NCBI GenBank assembly: GCA_003132665.1
Contig: PKYN01000016.1
Location: 1 to 64,000 of the forward strand
Length of the DNA: 64,000 bases
Direction of reading: 5' to 3'
DNA from: Actinomycetota bacterium
GTDB lineage: Bacteria; Actinomycetota; Thermoleophilia; Gaiellales; Gaiellaceae
Positions within the stretch are counted from its first letter, which is position 1. Every line of letters starts with the position of its first letter. A program made the position numbers and the translations under genes. The notes under the pieces were generated by a model. The model had not been told where the DNA came from. It saw only the letters and a program-made list of their open reading frames with translations, and did not search any database. Of the stretch, positions 1-8,306 are shown piece by piece.

Positions 1-60
1 ACCACGCCTCCCGCGACCACGCCCCCCGCCACCACGCCTCCCGCCACCACGCCTCCCACG
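1..60 (+). repeat. 15-bp tandem repeat encoding TTPPA
   Basis: Four successive 15-bp units of the form ACCACGCCTCCCGCC, with a few substitutions, encode TTPPA pentapeptides. They are in frame with the partial gene and probably extend upstream of the window. Confidence 0.8.
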
Positions 61-546
61 ACTACGAGCACGACTCCCGCGGTGACTCCTCCTGCACCGC
101 CCGCAGCCACACCGGTGGCCGCACCGGTGGCCACACCGGTCACCACGCCGACCGTGGCACGCCCGGCTAGTCCGTCTCACGAAGCGCCGGCGGCAAAGGA
201 GCCAAAAGCTCCGAAGGAACCGAACGCCCCCGGCTCCCACCATCCGAAGGGCAAAGACCGCGGACACCAACGGGGTTCAGGGCCGGGTAGCCCGCAGGTA
301 GACCAAGCGAGCGCAGGCCCGACTGGGCAGACGCAGCCCGGCAATCCACCGCCCTGCCCTCAACCGCCGCAGGACAACTACGGGCAGGCTCCGCAGGACA
401 ACCACGGCCAGTCTCCGCAGGACCACCACGGCCAGTCTCCGCAAGACCACCAGCCGGGCGCCAGCGACCCCACCGGAAATGGTCACGGCCACAATCAAGG
501 CTCCGGGCACGATCGAGATCAACACTCGGATAAGGGCCATCACTAG
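1..546 (+). CDS. C-terminal part of a Pro/Thr- and His/Gln-rich low-complexity protein (5' end outside window)
   Basis: The reading frame is open from base 1, so the GTG the ORF track uses at 82 is probably internal and the gene begins before the window. The visible 181 residues have no folded-domain signature. They start with TTPPA pentapeptides, continue as a Pro/Ala/Val/Thr stretch and a Lys/Pro segment (AAKEPKAPKEPNAP), then near-perfect eight-residue repeats of the type QDNHGQSP, and end in a His/Gly/Asp-rich tail. This composition suits a cell-wall-spanning or extracellular spacer, possibly the tail of a sigma/anti-sigma or kinase-type membrane protein, but the functional domain is not visible. 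A terminator-like hairpin follows directly after the stop. Confidence 0.6.
   Translation, partial: TTPPATTPPATTPPATTPPTTTSTTPAVTPPAPPAATPVAAPVATPVTTPTVARPASPSHEAPAAKEPKAPKEPNAPGSHHPKGKDRGHQRGSGPGSPQVDQASAGPTGQTQPGNPPPCPQPPQDNYGQAPQDNHGQSPQDHHGQSPQDHQPGASDPTGNGHGHNQGSGHDRDQHSDKGHH
370..447 (+). repeat. 24-bp tandem repeat encoding QDxxGQxP
   Basis: Three full 24-bp units and a partial fourth encode QDNYGQAP, QDNHGQSP, QDHHGQSP and QDHQ. Substitutions are few, so the array looks recently expanded. Confidence 0.8.
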
Positions 547-547
547 T

Positions 548-571
548 AGGCCCCGCTCGGTAGAGCGGCCT
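548..571 (+). terminator. Hairpin after the Pro-rich gene
   Basis: AGGCCCCGCTC pairs with GAGCGGCCT across a GGTA loop with a two-base bulge, followed by a short T/C tract. It starts two bases after the stop codon, so it is a plausible intrinsic terminator, though the T-run is weak. Confidence 0.5.
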
Positions 572-667
572 TCCTAGCCGAAACGCCGGTCTCGTTCGCT
601 CGTTACACAGCGGCGAATTGGGTACAAGAACATTGACTGGACCGAAAAGCGATCGATTGGAGACTCC

Positions 668-862
668 ATGGTTCTCTTTCGTTCCCTCTTACGCTTGCTA
701 GTTCGCACCAAGGGACGGACATGGGTTGCGCTCACCGCGTTCCGCGTCTACCAACGCCTGCCGCGTTTCGCCCAACGTCGTGTTCGCAAACGAGCATTTC
801 GCGCCGCTCTGCCCCGCCTCGTCAGCAAGCTGACAGACAAGACACATAACGGCCCTCGTTAG
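668..862 (+). CDS. Small basic hypothetical protein (64 aa)
   Basis: A 64-residue ORF starting ATG with a GGAG-type ribosome site a few bases upstream. It is strongly basic (many Arg/Lys such as AQRRVRKRAFRAA) with an N-terminal hydrophobic/basic stretch. I do not recognise a family. It stands alone between the Pro-rich gene and a convergent membrane-protein gene whose end lies 28 bases away. Possible roles such as a nucleic-acid-binding or membrane-associated peptide are guesses. It may not be a real gene, but the start context and lack of a better overlapping frame favour it. Confidence 0.45.
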   Translation: MVLFRSLLRLLVRTKGRTWVALTAFRVYQRLPRFAQRRVRKRAFRAALPRLVSKLTDKTHNGPR

Positions 863-889
863 CCAGCCGCTACTAACCGGGCTGGGCCG

Positions 890-1696
890 TCAGCTCGCCT
901 GCTCGGCGATCGGGCCGCGTTCGCGCGCGCGAAGGTCGCCATAGAGAACGACCAGGAATGCGACATAGAACGGGGCGACGAACAGTTCTCCCAACCCAAA
1001 CCCGACAAGCGTGACGATCAGGATCACGTTGCCGCCGCCGAGAGAGAAAACCGAGACGAGTATCGCTACGAGAACGCCGGCGAAAAGAGCGAGCACCGCG
1101 CCGAACAGAATCGTTCCCAGTGCCCGGAAGAGGCTCCCGCGAACGAGCAGCGCAGAGCGGCGTAGAGAGTCCTTGATGCCCTTCTCCTCCAGCAGCATCG
1201 CCGGCAGGGCGACAGCCCACGTTCCCGACGCCCAGAGCGAGAACAGCGCCAGGATCAGCAGGAGCAGCGAATAGCTGCCGAGCGCCGTCAGCCCGGGGAG
1301 GGCCAGTAGGGCTACCGCCGGCGCGGCCGCAACCACCACTAGCGCCGTGAGGGCGAGAACCGGGCGGAACCGCCGGAGCACGAGCGCGATCGCTTCCCGT
1401 GCGCTCGGGCTCGCGCCGCTATAAGCCTCGGCGGCCACCTTCAAACAAGCCGCTCCCGAAGCCATCGCCGCGAGCGCGTAGACGACGCCCACCGGCACGA
1501 GTATCCCGAGAGCAAAGTCGTGGCTCGAGCCCGAGCTGTTGTCCAACCAGAAGACGGCAGCGCTGAACAGCAAGCCGATGGGCAGAGTCAGCGGCGTCGT
1601 GATGCGCAGAAAGACGAGTATGTGACGAGCGGCGAGCCCGGCCCCGCTTTCGAGGATGTCGCTCACGGCTCGCTTGCGTTGTTCCGGCTCGTTCAT
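890..1696 (-). CDS. Multi-pass membrane protein, glycerophosphodiesterase-membrane-domain-like
   Basis: A 268-residue integral membrane protein with about six hydrophobic segments (for example VLALTALVVVAAAPAVALLA). The pattern of a long N-terminal helix, paired helices and the motif SLRRSALLVRGSLFRALG between helices resembles the membrane domain family often annotated as 'glycerophosphoryl diester phosphodiesterase membrane domain' or DUF-type proteins; the enzymatic part is absent. I chose the ATG at 1696 rather than the upstream start at 1822, because the extra 42 residues are Arg-rich, look non-coding and would overlap the divergent tag gene. Function is unknown; a role in envelope biology is only suggested by topology. 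Confidence 0.65.
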   Translation of the reverse strand: MNEPEQRKRAVSDILESGAGLAARHILVFLRITTPLTLPIGLLFSAAVFWLDNSSGSSHDFALGILVPVGVVYALAAMASGAACLKVAAEAYSGASPSAREAIALVLRRFRPVLALTALVVVAAAPAVALLALPGLTALGSYSLLLLILALFSLWASGTWAVALPAMLLEEKGIKDSLRRSALLVRGSLFRALGTILFGAVLALFAGVLVAILVSVFSLGGGNVILIVTLVGFGLGELFVAPFYVAFLVVLYGDLRARERGPIAEQAS

Positions 1697-1767
1697 GCCC
1701 GCGGACGATACCCTCTTGCGCTTCGATGAGGCGTACGATCTGCCGGCCGCCGTAGGATGAGCGCCCC

Positions 1768-2388
1768 GTGAGTAAAGACCTCGACATCGGCTCCGACGGG
1801 CTCGGGCGCTGCTCCTGGGCATCGGCCACGCCTGAGTTGCGCGAGTATCACGACAGCGAGTGGGGCCTCCCGGTGAGCGATGACGGCGGGCTGTTCGAAC
1901 ATATCTGCCTAGAGGCTTTTCAGTGTGGGCTTTCCTGGCTCACCATCCTGCGCAAGCGCGAGGCCTTCCGGCAGGGATTCGCCTCGTTCGAGATCGAGGC
2001 GGTGGCGAGATTCGGCGACGCCGACATCGCGCGTTTGCTCGCCGAGCCGGGGATCGTGCGCAATCGCGCCAAGATCGTCGCCTCGATCGAGAACGCGCGG
2101 CGCTCGCAGGAGGTGATCGCAGAGGACGGCTCGCTGGCGCAGCTGATCTGGCCCTATGCTCCGCCGCCGGCGGCTGCGCCCCGATCCTACGCCGAGGTGG
2201 CGACCGTTACGCCGGAGTCTCGAGCTCTCGCGCAGGAGCTCAAGCGCCGAGGTTTTCGCTATCTCGGCCCGACCACCGTGTGCGCACTCATGCAGGCCTG
2301 CGGCCTGATCAATGCCCACCTCGCCGGCTGCCACGCTCGCGAGCGAGTCGACGCAGCTCGCGTGGAGGTCCTGAGCCGGCTCGATTGA
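1768..2388 (+). CDS. tag: DNA-3-methyladenine glycosylase I
   Basis: Removes 3-methyladenine from alkylated DNA as the first step of base excision repair. The 206-residue protein has the Tag family hallmarks: an N-terminal RCSWA and YHDSEWGLPV segment (zinc-site Cys/His and the substrate-recognising Glu-Trp), FEHICLEAFQCGLSWLTILRKREAFR in the core, RNRAKI, and a C-terminal CALMQACGLINAHLAGC containing the remaining zinc ligands (His/Cys). Length is normal for the family (about 190-200). Translation appears to start at GTG with AGGA upstream. It is divergent from the membrane-protein gene and followed almost at once by the MFS transporter, which may be co-transcribed. Confidence 0.93.
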   Translation: MSKDLDIGSDGLGRCSWASATPELREYHDSEWGLPVSDDGGLFEHICLEAFQCGLSWLTILRKREAFRQGFASFEIEAVARFGDADIARLLAEPGIVRNRAKIVASIENARRSQEVIAEDGSLAQLIWPYAPPPAAAPRSYAEVATVTPESRALAQELKRRGFRYLGPTTVCALMQACGLINAHLAGCHARERVDAARVEVLSRLD

Positions 2389-2428
2389 TTTGTCAAACCG
2401 CAAGACTGAAGCTAGCGTACGGCGAGAG

Positions 2429-3712
2429 ATGAATCTCCGTTCGACCGCCTCGCGCCAGTTCTCGCTGCTTCGGTATGAGGGCGTGCGGCGCCTGTTCTGG
2501 GCAACGCTGATCTCGAGCGCGGGCACCTGGCTCGCTTTCGTCGCGCTCGCGCTCGACGTCTACGGCCGAACGCACTCCTCGGTTTGGGTCGGTGCGCTCT
2601 TCGTGACCGAGACACTGCCGATTGCCCTGCTCGGCTTCCTGTGCGGGCCGCTGCTCGACCGTCTGCCGCGGCGCTCGTTGATGATCGGCGCCGATCTCTT
2701 CCGCGTAGCGGTGTTCGTCGCCCTCGTCTTCGCGCCGAGCGCCTGGGCGATCTTGGCGCTCGCGATGCTGGCCGGAGTGGCGGCCGGTCTGTTCACGCCC
2801 GCCGTCTACGCGGGGCTTCCGAATCTCGTCGAGGAGCGCGATCTGGCCGGCGCCAACGGGCTCTTCCAGACGGCCACTAGCGCAACGATGATCGTCGGGC
2901 CGCTCGGCGGCGGAGCCATCGTCCTTACTGTCGGACCGCACTCGGCCTACCTGTTCAACGCCGCCAGCTTTGTCGTATCGGCGCTTCTCATTGCCGGTAT
3001 CCGACCGTCCGGTTTGCAGTCGGTGACGGCGGCGTCGCGCGGCTACCTGCGCGATCTCCTCGACGGAGCCGCTGCCGTCTTCCGCTCGCGGCCACTTCTG
3101 ACCGTGTTCATCTCCTGGAACGTGGCGATGGTCGGCATCGCCGCGATGAACACGGCCGAGGTCGAGTTGGTCAAGCGCGACTTCGGCGCCGGCGATCTCG
3201 GCTATGGAGTGTTCATGGCCGCGACCGGCCTCGGTGTGCTCATCGGCGCCTTGAGCGCACGGGCGGTCTTCGCGCGGATTGCCTTCGCCACCGCCTACGC
3301 ACTCGGATTCGCACTGCTCGCGCTCGGCATGGGCCTCGTGGCCCTTCTTCCTCCCTTCGCGCTCGCGGTCGCGATTCTCCTGATCGCCGGAGCGGGCAAC
3401 GGCTTGCTTCTGACAGCCAACGCGATGCTCGTGCAACAAGGCGCGAGCGATGATCTGCGCGGTCGCTCGTTCATGCTGATCATGAGCGCCAACGCCCTCG
3501 TTCTCACGGTCGCCTCGCTCGGAGCGGGCGTGCTCACCGACCAAAACGGCGCCCGATTCGTCTGGGCGCTGGCCGCGGCCGCGACGGTGCTCGCCGGCCT
3601 GATCGGTGTGCTGCTCGCCCGCCCGCTTGCTTCCCCCGGGAGGGCGATGGCGTCCGATTCGGCACCCGAGCCGTTACCCGAGTTGTCGACCGAGTCGCCG
3701 CTCAATCTGTAG
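2429..3712 (+). CDS. MFS-type transporter
   Basis: A 427-residue major facilitator superfamily protein of the MFS_3/enterobactin-exporter-like type, with about 12 hydrophobic helices and the loop motif LLDRLPRRSLMIGADLFR between helices 2 and 3, the equivalent of motif A. Members usually export small molecules such as drugs or siderophores by proton antiport; the substrate here cannot be read from sequence. The ORF track extends to a TTG at 2390, one base beyond the tag stop, but the ATG at 2429 fits the usual start (short basic leader, then FSLLRYEGVRRLFWA). It is followed by the convergent glyA gene. Confidence 0.8.
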   Translation: MNLRSTASRQFSLLRYEGVRRLFWATLISSAGTWLAFVALALDVYGRTHSSVWVGALFVTETLPIALLGFLCGPLLDRLPRRSLMIGADLFRVAVFVALVFAPSAWAILALAMLAGVAAGLFTPAVYAGLPNLVEERDLAGANGLFQTATSATMIVGPLGGGAIVLTVGPHSAYLFNAASFVVSALLIAGIRPSGLQSVTAASRGYLRDLLDGAAAVFRSRPLLTVFISWNVAMVGIAAMNTAEVELVKRDFGAGDLGYGVFMAATGLGVLIGALSARAVFARIAFATAYALGFALLALGMGLVALLPPFALAVAILLIAGAGNGLLLTANAMLVQQGASDDLRGRSFMLIMSANALVLTVASLGAGVLTDQNGARFVWALAAAATVLAGLIGVLLARPLASPGRAMASDSAPEPLPELSTESPLNL

Positions 3713-3765
3713 TCTCCGCGTCCGCTTCGATCAGGCGGCGACCGGTAAGAGCGTGATCGATTTAG

Positions 3766-5037
3766 CTAGCTCGGGGCGCCCGGGATCGGGAACGCTGCCG
3801 TCAGCTCCAGCACCTCGGCGGCGATTCGCTCGATCGCGCTCTCGTCCTCGCGTTTCGCCGCCTCGACGCCGTCGTCGATCCAGCGGGCGATCTCGAGCAT
3901 CTCGGGCTCCTTCATGCCCCGGGTGGTGGCGGCCGGAGTGCCGAGACGGATGCCCGAGGGATCGAACGGCTTGCGCTGGTCGAAGGGCACGGTGTTGTAA
4001 TTGAGCGTGAGGCGCGCCCGGTCGAGCGCCTTGGCGGCGACCTTGCCGGGGACGTCTTTCGAGGTCAGGTCGATGAGGATCAGATGGTTGTCGGTTCCGC
4101 CCGAGACGAGATCGAATCCGCGCTCGACCAGCGCCTCCGCCAGCACCTTGGCGTTGGTCACGATCTGAGCGGCGTAGGCCGAGAAACTCGGCCGGCTGGC
4201 CTCCCCTAGCGCGACCGCGATCGCCGCGGTGGTGTTGTCGTGCGGACCCCCCTGCAGCCCGGGGAAGACGGCCTTGTCGATCGCCGTGGCGTGCTCCTCG
4301 GTGCACATCAGCATCGCGCCGCGCGGGCCGCGCAGCGTCTTGTGCGTCGTGGTCGAGAGCACCTGGGCGTGGCCGACCGGGGAGGGATGGGCGCCGCCGG
4401 CGATCAGGCCTGCGATGTGGGCGATATCGGCAACCAGGATCGCGTCGATCTCCTGCGCCACCTCGGCGAAGGCCGGGAAATCGATCGTGCGCGGAATCGC
4501 CGTGCCACCGCAGAAGATCAGCTTGGGACGTTCCTTGCGCGCCAGCTCGCGCACCTCGTCCATGTCGACGATGCCCGTCTCGCGGCGCACGCCGTACTGA
4601 ACCGCGCGGAACCACTTGCCCGTCGCCGAGACGCCCCAGCCGTGGGTGAGGTGGCCGCCCATCGGCAAGGCCATTCCCATCACCGTGTCGCCGGGCTCGA
4701 GAAAGGCCATGTAGACGGCGAGGTTGGCTGGCGAGCCCGAGTAGGGCTGGACGTTGGCGTGCTCGACGCCGAAGAGCTTCTGCGCCCGCTCGATCGCCAG
4801 CGGCTCCAGCTCGTCGATCACCTGCTGGCCCTCGTAGTAGCGGCGGTGGGCGTATCCCTCGGAGTACTTGTTGGTCAACACACTCCCCAGCGCGGCGAGC
4901 ACGGCCCGGGAGACGTGGTTCTCGGACGGGATCAGACAGATCGTCTGCGACTGCCGCTCGAACTCCTGCTCGATCAGCCCGGCGACGGCCGGATCGACCT
5001 GCTCGAGAGTCTGATTTATAGTCTCCTGCGCGCTCAC
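3766..5037 (-). CDS. glyA: Serine hydroxymethyltransferase
   Basis: PLP enzyme that interconverts serine and glycine while charging tetrahydrofolate with a one-carbon unit, feeding purine, thymidylate and methionine synthesis. Hallmarks over 423 residues are LIPSENHVS near the N-terminus, SEGYAHRRYYEG, the Asp-His pair in VADIAHIAGLI, and the PLP-lysine motif TTTHKTLRGPRG. I chose the GTG at 5037 because an excellent AGGAGGT site lies six bases upstream; the track's start at 5139 would run through the riboswitch. A ZTP (pfl) riboswitch immediately precedes it, so expression should rise when 10-formyl-THF is short and ZTP accumulates. Confidence 0.95.
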   Translation of the reverse strand: MSAQETINQTLEQVDPAVAGLIEQEFERQSQTICLIPSENHVSRAVLAALGSVLTNKYSEGYAHRRYYEGQQVIDELEPLAIERAQKLFGVEHANVQPYSGSPANLAVYMAFLEPGDTVMGMALPMGGHLTHGWGVSATGKWFRAVQYGVRRETGIVDMDEVRELARKERPKLIFCGGTAIPRTIDFPAFAEVAQEIDAILVADIAHIAGLIAGGAHPSPVGHAQVLSTTTHKTLRGPRGAMLMCTEEHATAIDKAVFPGLQGGPHDNTTAAIAVALGEASRPSFSAYAAQIVTNAKVLAEALVERGFDLVSGGTDNHLILIDLTSKDVPGKVAAKALDRARLTLNYNTVPFDQRKPFDPSGIRLGTPAATTRGMKEPEMLEIARWIDDGVEAAKREDESAIERIAAEVLELTAAFPIPGAPS

Positions 5038-5057
5038 TGGAACACCTCCTGATTGGA

Positions 5058-5140
5058 TCTGGGTGCCCAGGCGCTCGGCTGGAATTGCTGCCGTTCCCCG
5101 GTGGTGTGCTCCACCTCTCCGCGCCAGTCGCGGCAGCACG
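5058..5140 (-). promoter_or_regulatory. ZTP riboswitch (pfl motif) controlling glyA
   Basis: Read on the minus strand, the glyA leader contains GCGACTGGCG, then a hairpin closing on ACCACCGGGGAACGG, a variable linker and CGCCTGGGCACCC. These are the conserved blocks of the pfl/ZTP riboswitch class, in the right order. The ribosome site AGGAGGT of glyA begins about ten bases after the aptamer, so control of translation initiation is likely, though attenuation cannot be excluded. Association with glyA is one of the classic contexts of this riboswitch. Confidence 0.88.
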
Positions 5141-5181
5141 CTCAGTCTAGCGCGCGGCTTCGTAGTGAGTCGAGGATGCGC

Positions 5182-6072
5182 CTACGGGGCCGGCCGCTTC
5201 AGCTCGCGGGCCAGATCGAGCAAGATGCGCGCTCCGATCCCCGGTGGATCGACGACCAGCGCGCGCAGACGACGCATCGGGACCGGCGCGGCAAGCGGCT
5301 TCAACGCGATGTCGTCGCGTAGCGCCACCGAGATCCACGGTGAAGAGAGCGAGACGCCGAGACCGGCGGCGACGAGACTCTGGGTCGCCAGGGGGTCGTC
5401 GGTCTCGAAGACGACGCTCGGCTCGAAGCCGGCGGCGATGCAGGCGTTGACGATGATCGACGAGGAAGGATCGGGGGCGCCGACGATCCAGCGCTCCTTG
5501 GCCAGGTCGGCGAGCTTCACTTTTGCCTTGCGCGCCAGCCGGTGCTCGCGCGGCAAGAGGGCGAGCATCGGCTCCTCCCCCAGCTCGGCGATCTGGATGC
5601 CGATGGGCTGCTGCGCGATGTCCGGGCGCGAGAAGACGAGCGCGAGATCGAGCTCGGCGCTACGCAGCAGCGACAGCGCCTCGTCGTGCCCGCAGCGCTT
5701 GAGGATGATCTCCGCCTCGGGCGCGTGAGCGCGCAGTCCGCGAACGAGCTCGGGAATCATGCCGACGAAGGCGCTCGGAAACCCGCCGATACCGACGGCC
5801 AGGCGCGCTCCCCCCGAGAGCTCCGTGAGCGAGGTCTCCAGTTGAAGCAGCTGGCCGCGTATCGCCTCGGCGTGCTCGACAACGAGGCGCCCGGCGGCGG
5901 TCAGGCTCACGCCCTGGCGGCTGCGTACGACCAGCGGCATCCCGATATCGCGCTCGAGCTGGGCGACCTGCCTGGAAACCGCCGGCTGGGTGAAGTGCAG
6001 CGCAGCGGCGGCGGCCGAGAACGAGCCGCGCTCACCGACTTCTCGAAGGGTTTGAACGAAGCGAAGGTTCAT
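5182..6072 (-). CDS. LysR-family transcriptional regulator
   Basis: A 296-residue LysR regulator. The winged helix-turn-helix spans roughly residues 1-60 (FVQTLREVGERGSFSAAAAA, then FTQPAVSRQVAQLERDIGM), followed by the linker helix and a two-lobed effector-binding domain. I favour the ATG at 6072 (MNLRFVQ), the usual LysR start; the alternative ATG at 6090 would put the start three bases from a palindrome that is probably its operator. It is divergent from the tandem aldo/keto reductase genes, the standard LysR layout, so it probably controls them and itself. The effector is unknown. Confidence 0.9.
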   Translation of the reverse strand: MNLRFVQTLREVGERGSFSAAAAALHFTQPAVSRQVAQLERDIGMPLVVRSRQGVSLTAAGRLVVEHAEAIRGQLLQLETSLTELSGGARLAVGIGGFPSAFVGMIPELVRGLRAHAPEAEIILKRCGHDEALSLLRSAELDLALVFSRPDIAQQPIGIQIAELGEEPMLALLPREHRLARKAKVKLADLAKERWIVGAPDPSSSIIVNACIAAGFEPSVVFETDDPLATQSLVAAGLGVSLSSPWISVALRDDIALKPLAAPVPMRRLRALVVDPPGIGARILLDLARELKRPAP

Positions 6073-6092
6073 AACGGTTTCTTTGGTCATAC

Positions 6093-6104
6093 ACGATTAA
6101 TCGT
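6093..6104. promoter_or_regulatory. Perfect 12-bp palindrome between LysR gene and aldo/keto reductase operon
   Basis: ACGATTAATCGT is a perfect palindrome in the divergent intergenic region, just upstream of the LysR start and about 70 bases before the reductase start. LysR operators are typically AT-centred dyads in exactly this position, so it is a good candidate binding site. Confidence 0.6.
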
Positions 6105-6172
6105 ACTTGCGCTCATACTATGCCTCCGCCACACTCTCCTTGTCAACAGCGAATCTCGCGGAAGGAAGTTCG

Positions 6173-7174
6173 ATGGAGAACATGGTTGGAACGGCAAGGC
6201 GGAGGCTCGGACACTCCGACATCGAGGTCAGCGCGATGGGGCTCGGCTGCTGGGCGATCGGCGGCGCCTGGAGCTGGGGCGATGCCCCGGTTGGCTGGGG
6301 CGAGACGGACGACGAGGAGTCGATCTGCGCCATTCGCGCCGCGATCGACCTCGGCGTCGACTTCTTCGACACCGCCGACGTCTACGGCTGCGGTCGCAGC
6401 GAGCGCGTTCTCGGCAAGGCGATCGCAGGTCGAGCCGACGAGATTGTCGTCGCGACCAAGTTCGGCAACGTCTTCGACGAGGAGACGCGCAGATGGACGG
6501 GCGAGGACATCTCGCCGGCGCACATCCGCGCGGCCTGCCAGGCGTCGCTCCGGCGCCTCGGGCTCGATCGCATCGACCTCTATCAGCTGCACATCTGGTC
6601 GCTTCCACAGGCGCAGGCGGAAGCGGTCGCCGAGACGCTCGAAGAGCTGGTGGCAGAAGGCCTGATTCGCGCCTACGGCTGGAGCACCGACGACCTTCCC
6701 TGCGCGCGGCTGTTCGCGGCCAAGCCAGGTTGCGCGTCCATCCAAAACGACCTGAACGTCTTCAAGGATGCGAGCGAGATCCTGACCATTTGCGACGAGC
6801 ACGACCTCGCCTCGATCAACCGCGCCCCGCTTGCGATGGGCATCCTGAGCGGTAAGTTCGGGCCCGACTCGAAGCTGCCGGAAAACGACGTACGCGGCCA
6901 GCTCGGTCCCGAGTGGGTGCAGTTCTTCAAGGACGGACGGCCACAGCCCGAGCTGCTGGAGAAGGTGGACGCGCTGCGCGAAGTCCTGACCTCGAACGGG
7001 CGCACGCTCGTGCAGGGCGCGCTGGCCTGGATCTGGGCCCGCAGCGAGCGCACGATTCCGATCCCGGGCTTCAAGAGCGTCAAGCAGGCCGAGGAGAACG
7101 CGCGCGCGCTCGAGTTCGGGCCACTCACCCCCGCCCAGATGAGCCAGATCGCCGAGATCCTCGCGGGCGACTGA
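6173..7174 (+). CDS. Aldo/keto reductase (first of a tandem pair)
   Basis: A 333-residue NADPH-dependent aldo/keto reductase with a TIM-barrel fold. The catalytic tetrad is visible: Asp and Tyr in FDTADVYG, Lys in ATKFGN, His in LYQLHIW. The cofactor-binding C-terminal segment IPIPGFKSVKQAEENARAL is also present. The ATG at 6173 has GGAAGG upstream; the longer track ORF would include an unlikely leader lying in the promoter region. It is a close paralogue of the next gene, so the pair arose by tandem duplication. Substrate is unknown. It is probably under control of the divergent LysR gene. Confidence 0.9.
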   Translation: MENMVGTARRRLGHSDIEVSAMGLGCWAIGGAWSWGDAPVGWGETDDEESICAIRAAIDLGVDFFDTADVYGCGRSERVLGKAIAGRADEIVVATKFGNVFDEETRRWTGEDISPAHIRAACQASLRRLGLDRIDLYQLHIWSLPQAQAEAVAETLEELVAEGLIRAYGWSTDDLPCARLFAAKPGCASIQNDLNVFKDASEILTICDEHDLASINRAPLAMGILSGKFGPDSKLPENDVRGQLGPEWVQFFKDGRPQPELLEKVDALREVLTSNGRTLVQGALAWIWARSERTIPIPGFKSVKQAEENARALEFGPLTPAQMSQIAEILAGD

Positions 7175-7204
7175 TAGAACGACGAACGCAAGGAGCAACC
7201 AGGA

Positions 7205-8209
7205 ATGGAGACAGAACAAGTGACGATGAAGCGCACACTCGGACGGTCGGGCATCGAAGTCAGCGCCATGGGCCTCGGCTGCTGGGCCATCGGCGGCCCG
7301 GTGGTCTGGGAAGACGGCACGGAGTTCGGTTGGGGAAAGATCGACGACAGCGACTCGATCGCGGCGATCCGGCGCGGACTCGAGAGCGGAGTTACGTTTT
7401 TCGACACCGCCGACTCCTACGGCGCCGGCCACAGCGAGCACGTTCTCGGTCGGGCGCTCGGCAAGGATCGGGACAGGGTTGCGATCGCGACCAAGTTCGG
7501 TTGGACGTTCGACGACGACGGCAGCCGCCGTTCGCACGGCTCGAATGCCTCGCCCGAGTACGTCCGCAGCGCCTGCGAAGCCTCGCTGCGCCGGCTTGGA
7601 ACCGACCGCATCGACCTCTACCAGCTGCACATCGGCGATCTGGAGCTGAGCGCGGCCGACGCGGCCGCAGAGGTACTGGACGAGCTCGTGAGCGAAGGTT
7701 CGATTCGCGCCTACTGCTGGAGCACGGACAGCCTCGAGCGCGGCGAGCGCTGGCTGGCCAGACCCGGATACACGGCCATCCAGCACAACCTGAACGTGTT
7801 CGAGGACAGCCCGGCCCTGCTCGAGCTGTGCGAACGCGAGAACCTCGCCAGCATCAACCGGAACCCGTTGGCGATGGGCTTCCTGAGCGGGAAGTACACG
7901 AAGGACACGCGCGTCTCGCCCGACGACTTCCGCGCCTCGGGCATCGAGTGGGTTGCGGTCTTCGACGAGAACGGAGCGCCGCGGGCGGAATGGCTGGCCA
8001 AGCTCGACTCGGTGCGCGAGATCCTCAGCTCGAACGGGCGCACGCTCGTGCAGGGTGCGATCGCCTGGATCTGGGGCCGCAGCGAGAAGACGATCCCGAT
8101 CCCCGGCATCAAGACCGCGGCGCAGGCCGAGGAGAACGCGGGCGCCATGCAGTTCGGCCCGCTCACGCCGGCGCAGGTCGCCGAGATCGATGCCATCCTC
8201 GGTCGCTGA
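7205..8209 (+). CDS. Aldo/keto reductase (second of a tandem pair)
   Basis: A 334-residue paralogue of the preceding gene, 30 bases downstream. It shares the start (SGIEVSAMGLGCWAIGG), the tetrad (FDTADSYG, ATKFGW, LYQLHIG) and the NADPH-binding end IPIPGIKTAAQAEENAGAM. Divergence is concentrated in the loops that shape the substrate pocket (residues about 110-130 and 225-260), so the two enzymes may have different substrates. A GC-rich hairpin follows before the ATC-hydrolase-like gene and may reduce read-through. Confidence 0.9.
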   Translation: METEQVTMKRTLGRSGIEVSAMGLGCWAIGGPVVWEDGTEFGWGKIDDSDSIAAIRRGLESGVTFFDTADSYGAGHSEHVLGRALGKDRDRVAIATKFGWTFDDDGSRRSHGSNASPEYVRSACEASLRRLGTDRIDLYQLHIGDLELSAADAAAEVLDELVSEGSIRAYCWSTDSLERGERWLARPGYTAIQHNLNVFEDSPALLELCERENLASINRNPLAMGFLSGKYTKDTRVSPDDFRASGIEWVAVFDENGAPRAEWLAKLDSVREILSSNGRTLVQGAIAWIWGRSEKTIPIPGIKTAAQAEENAGAMQFGPLTPAQVAEIDAILGR

Positions 8210-8241
8210 TAACGCGCTGCGACCGAACGAACGGCAGAATG

Positions 8242-8279
8242 GAGAGCCGGCTGCGAGCGCAAAGCTCCGGCCGGCTCTC
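8242..8279 (+). terminator. GC-rich hairpin between reductase and ATC-hydrolase-like gene
   Basis: GAGAGCCGGC and GCCGGCTCTC form a perfect 10-bp stem around an 18-base loop, about 30 bases after the second reductase stop. No T-run follows, so this may be an attenuator or mRNA stabiliser rather than a full terminator. Confidence 0.4.
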
Positions 8280-8306
8280 GACGCCCAACCCGGAAAGGAC
8301 TCGGCC

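Noticed and set aside
2393-3544. 383-aa minus-strand ORF opposite the MFS gene
   Set aside because: Highly charged, low-complexity antisense shadow of a membrane protein gene.
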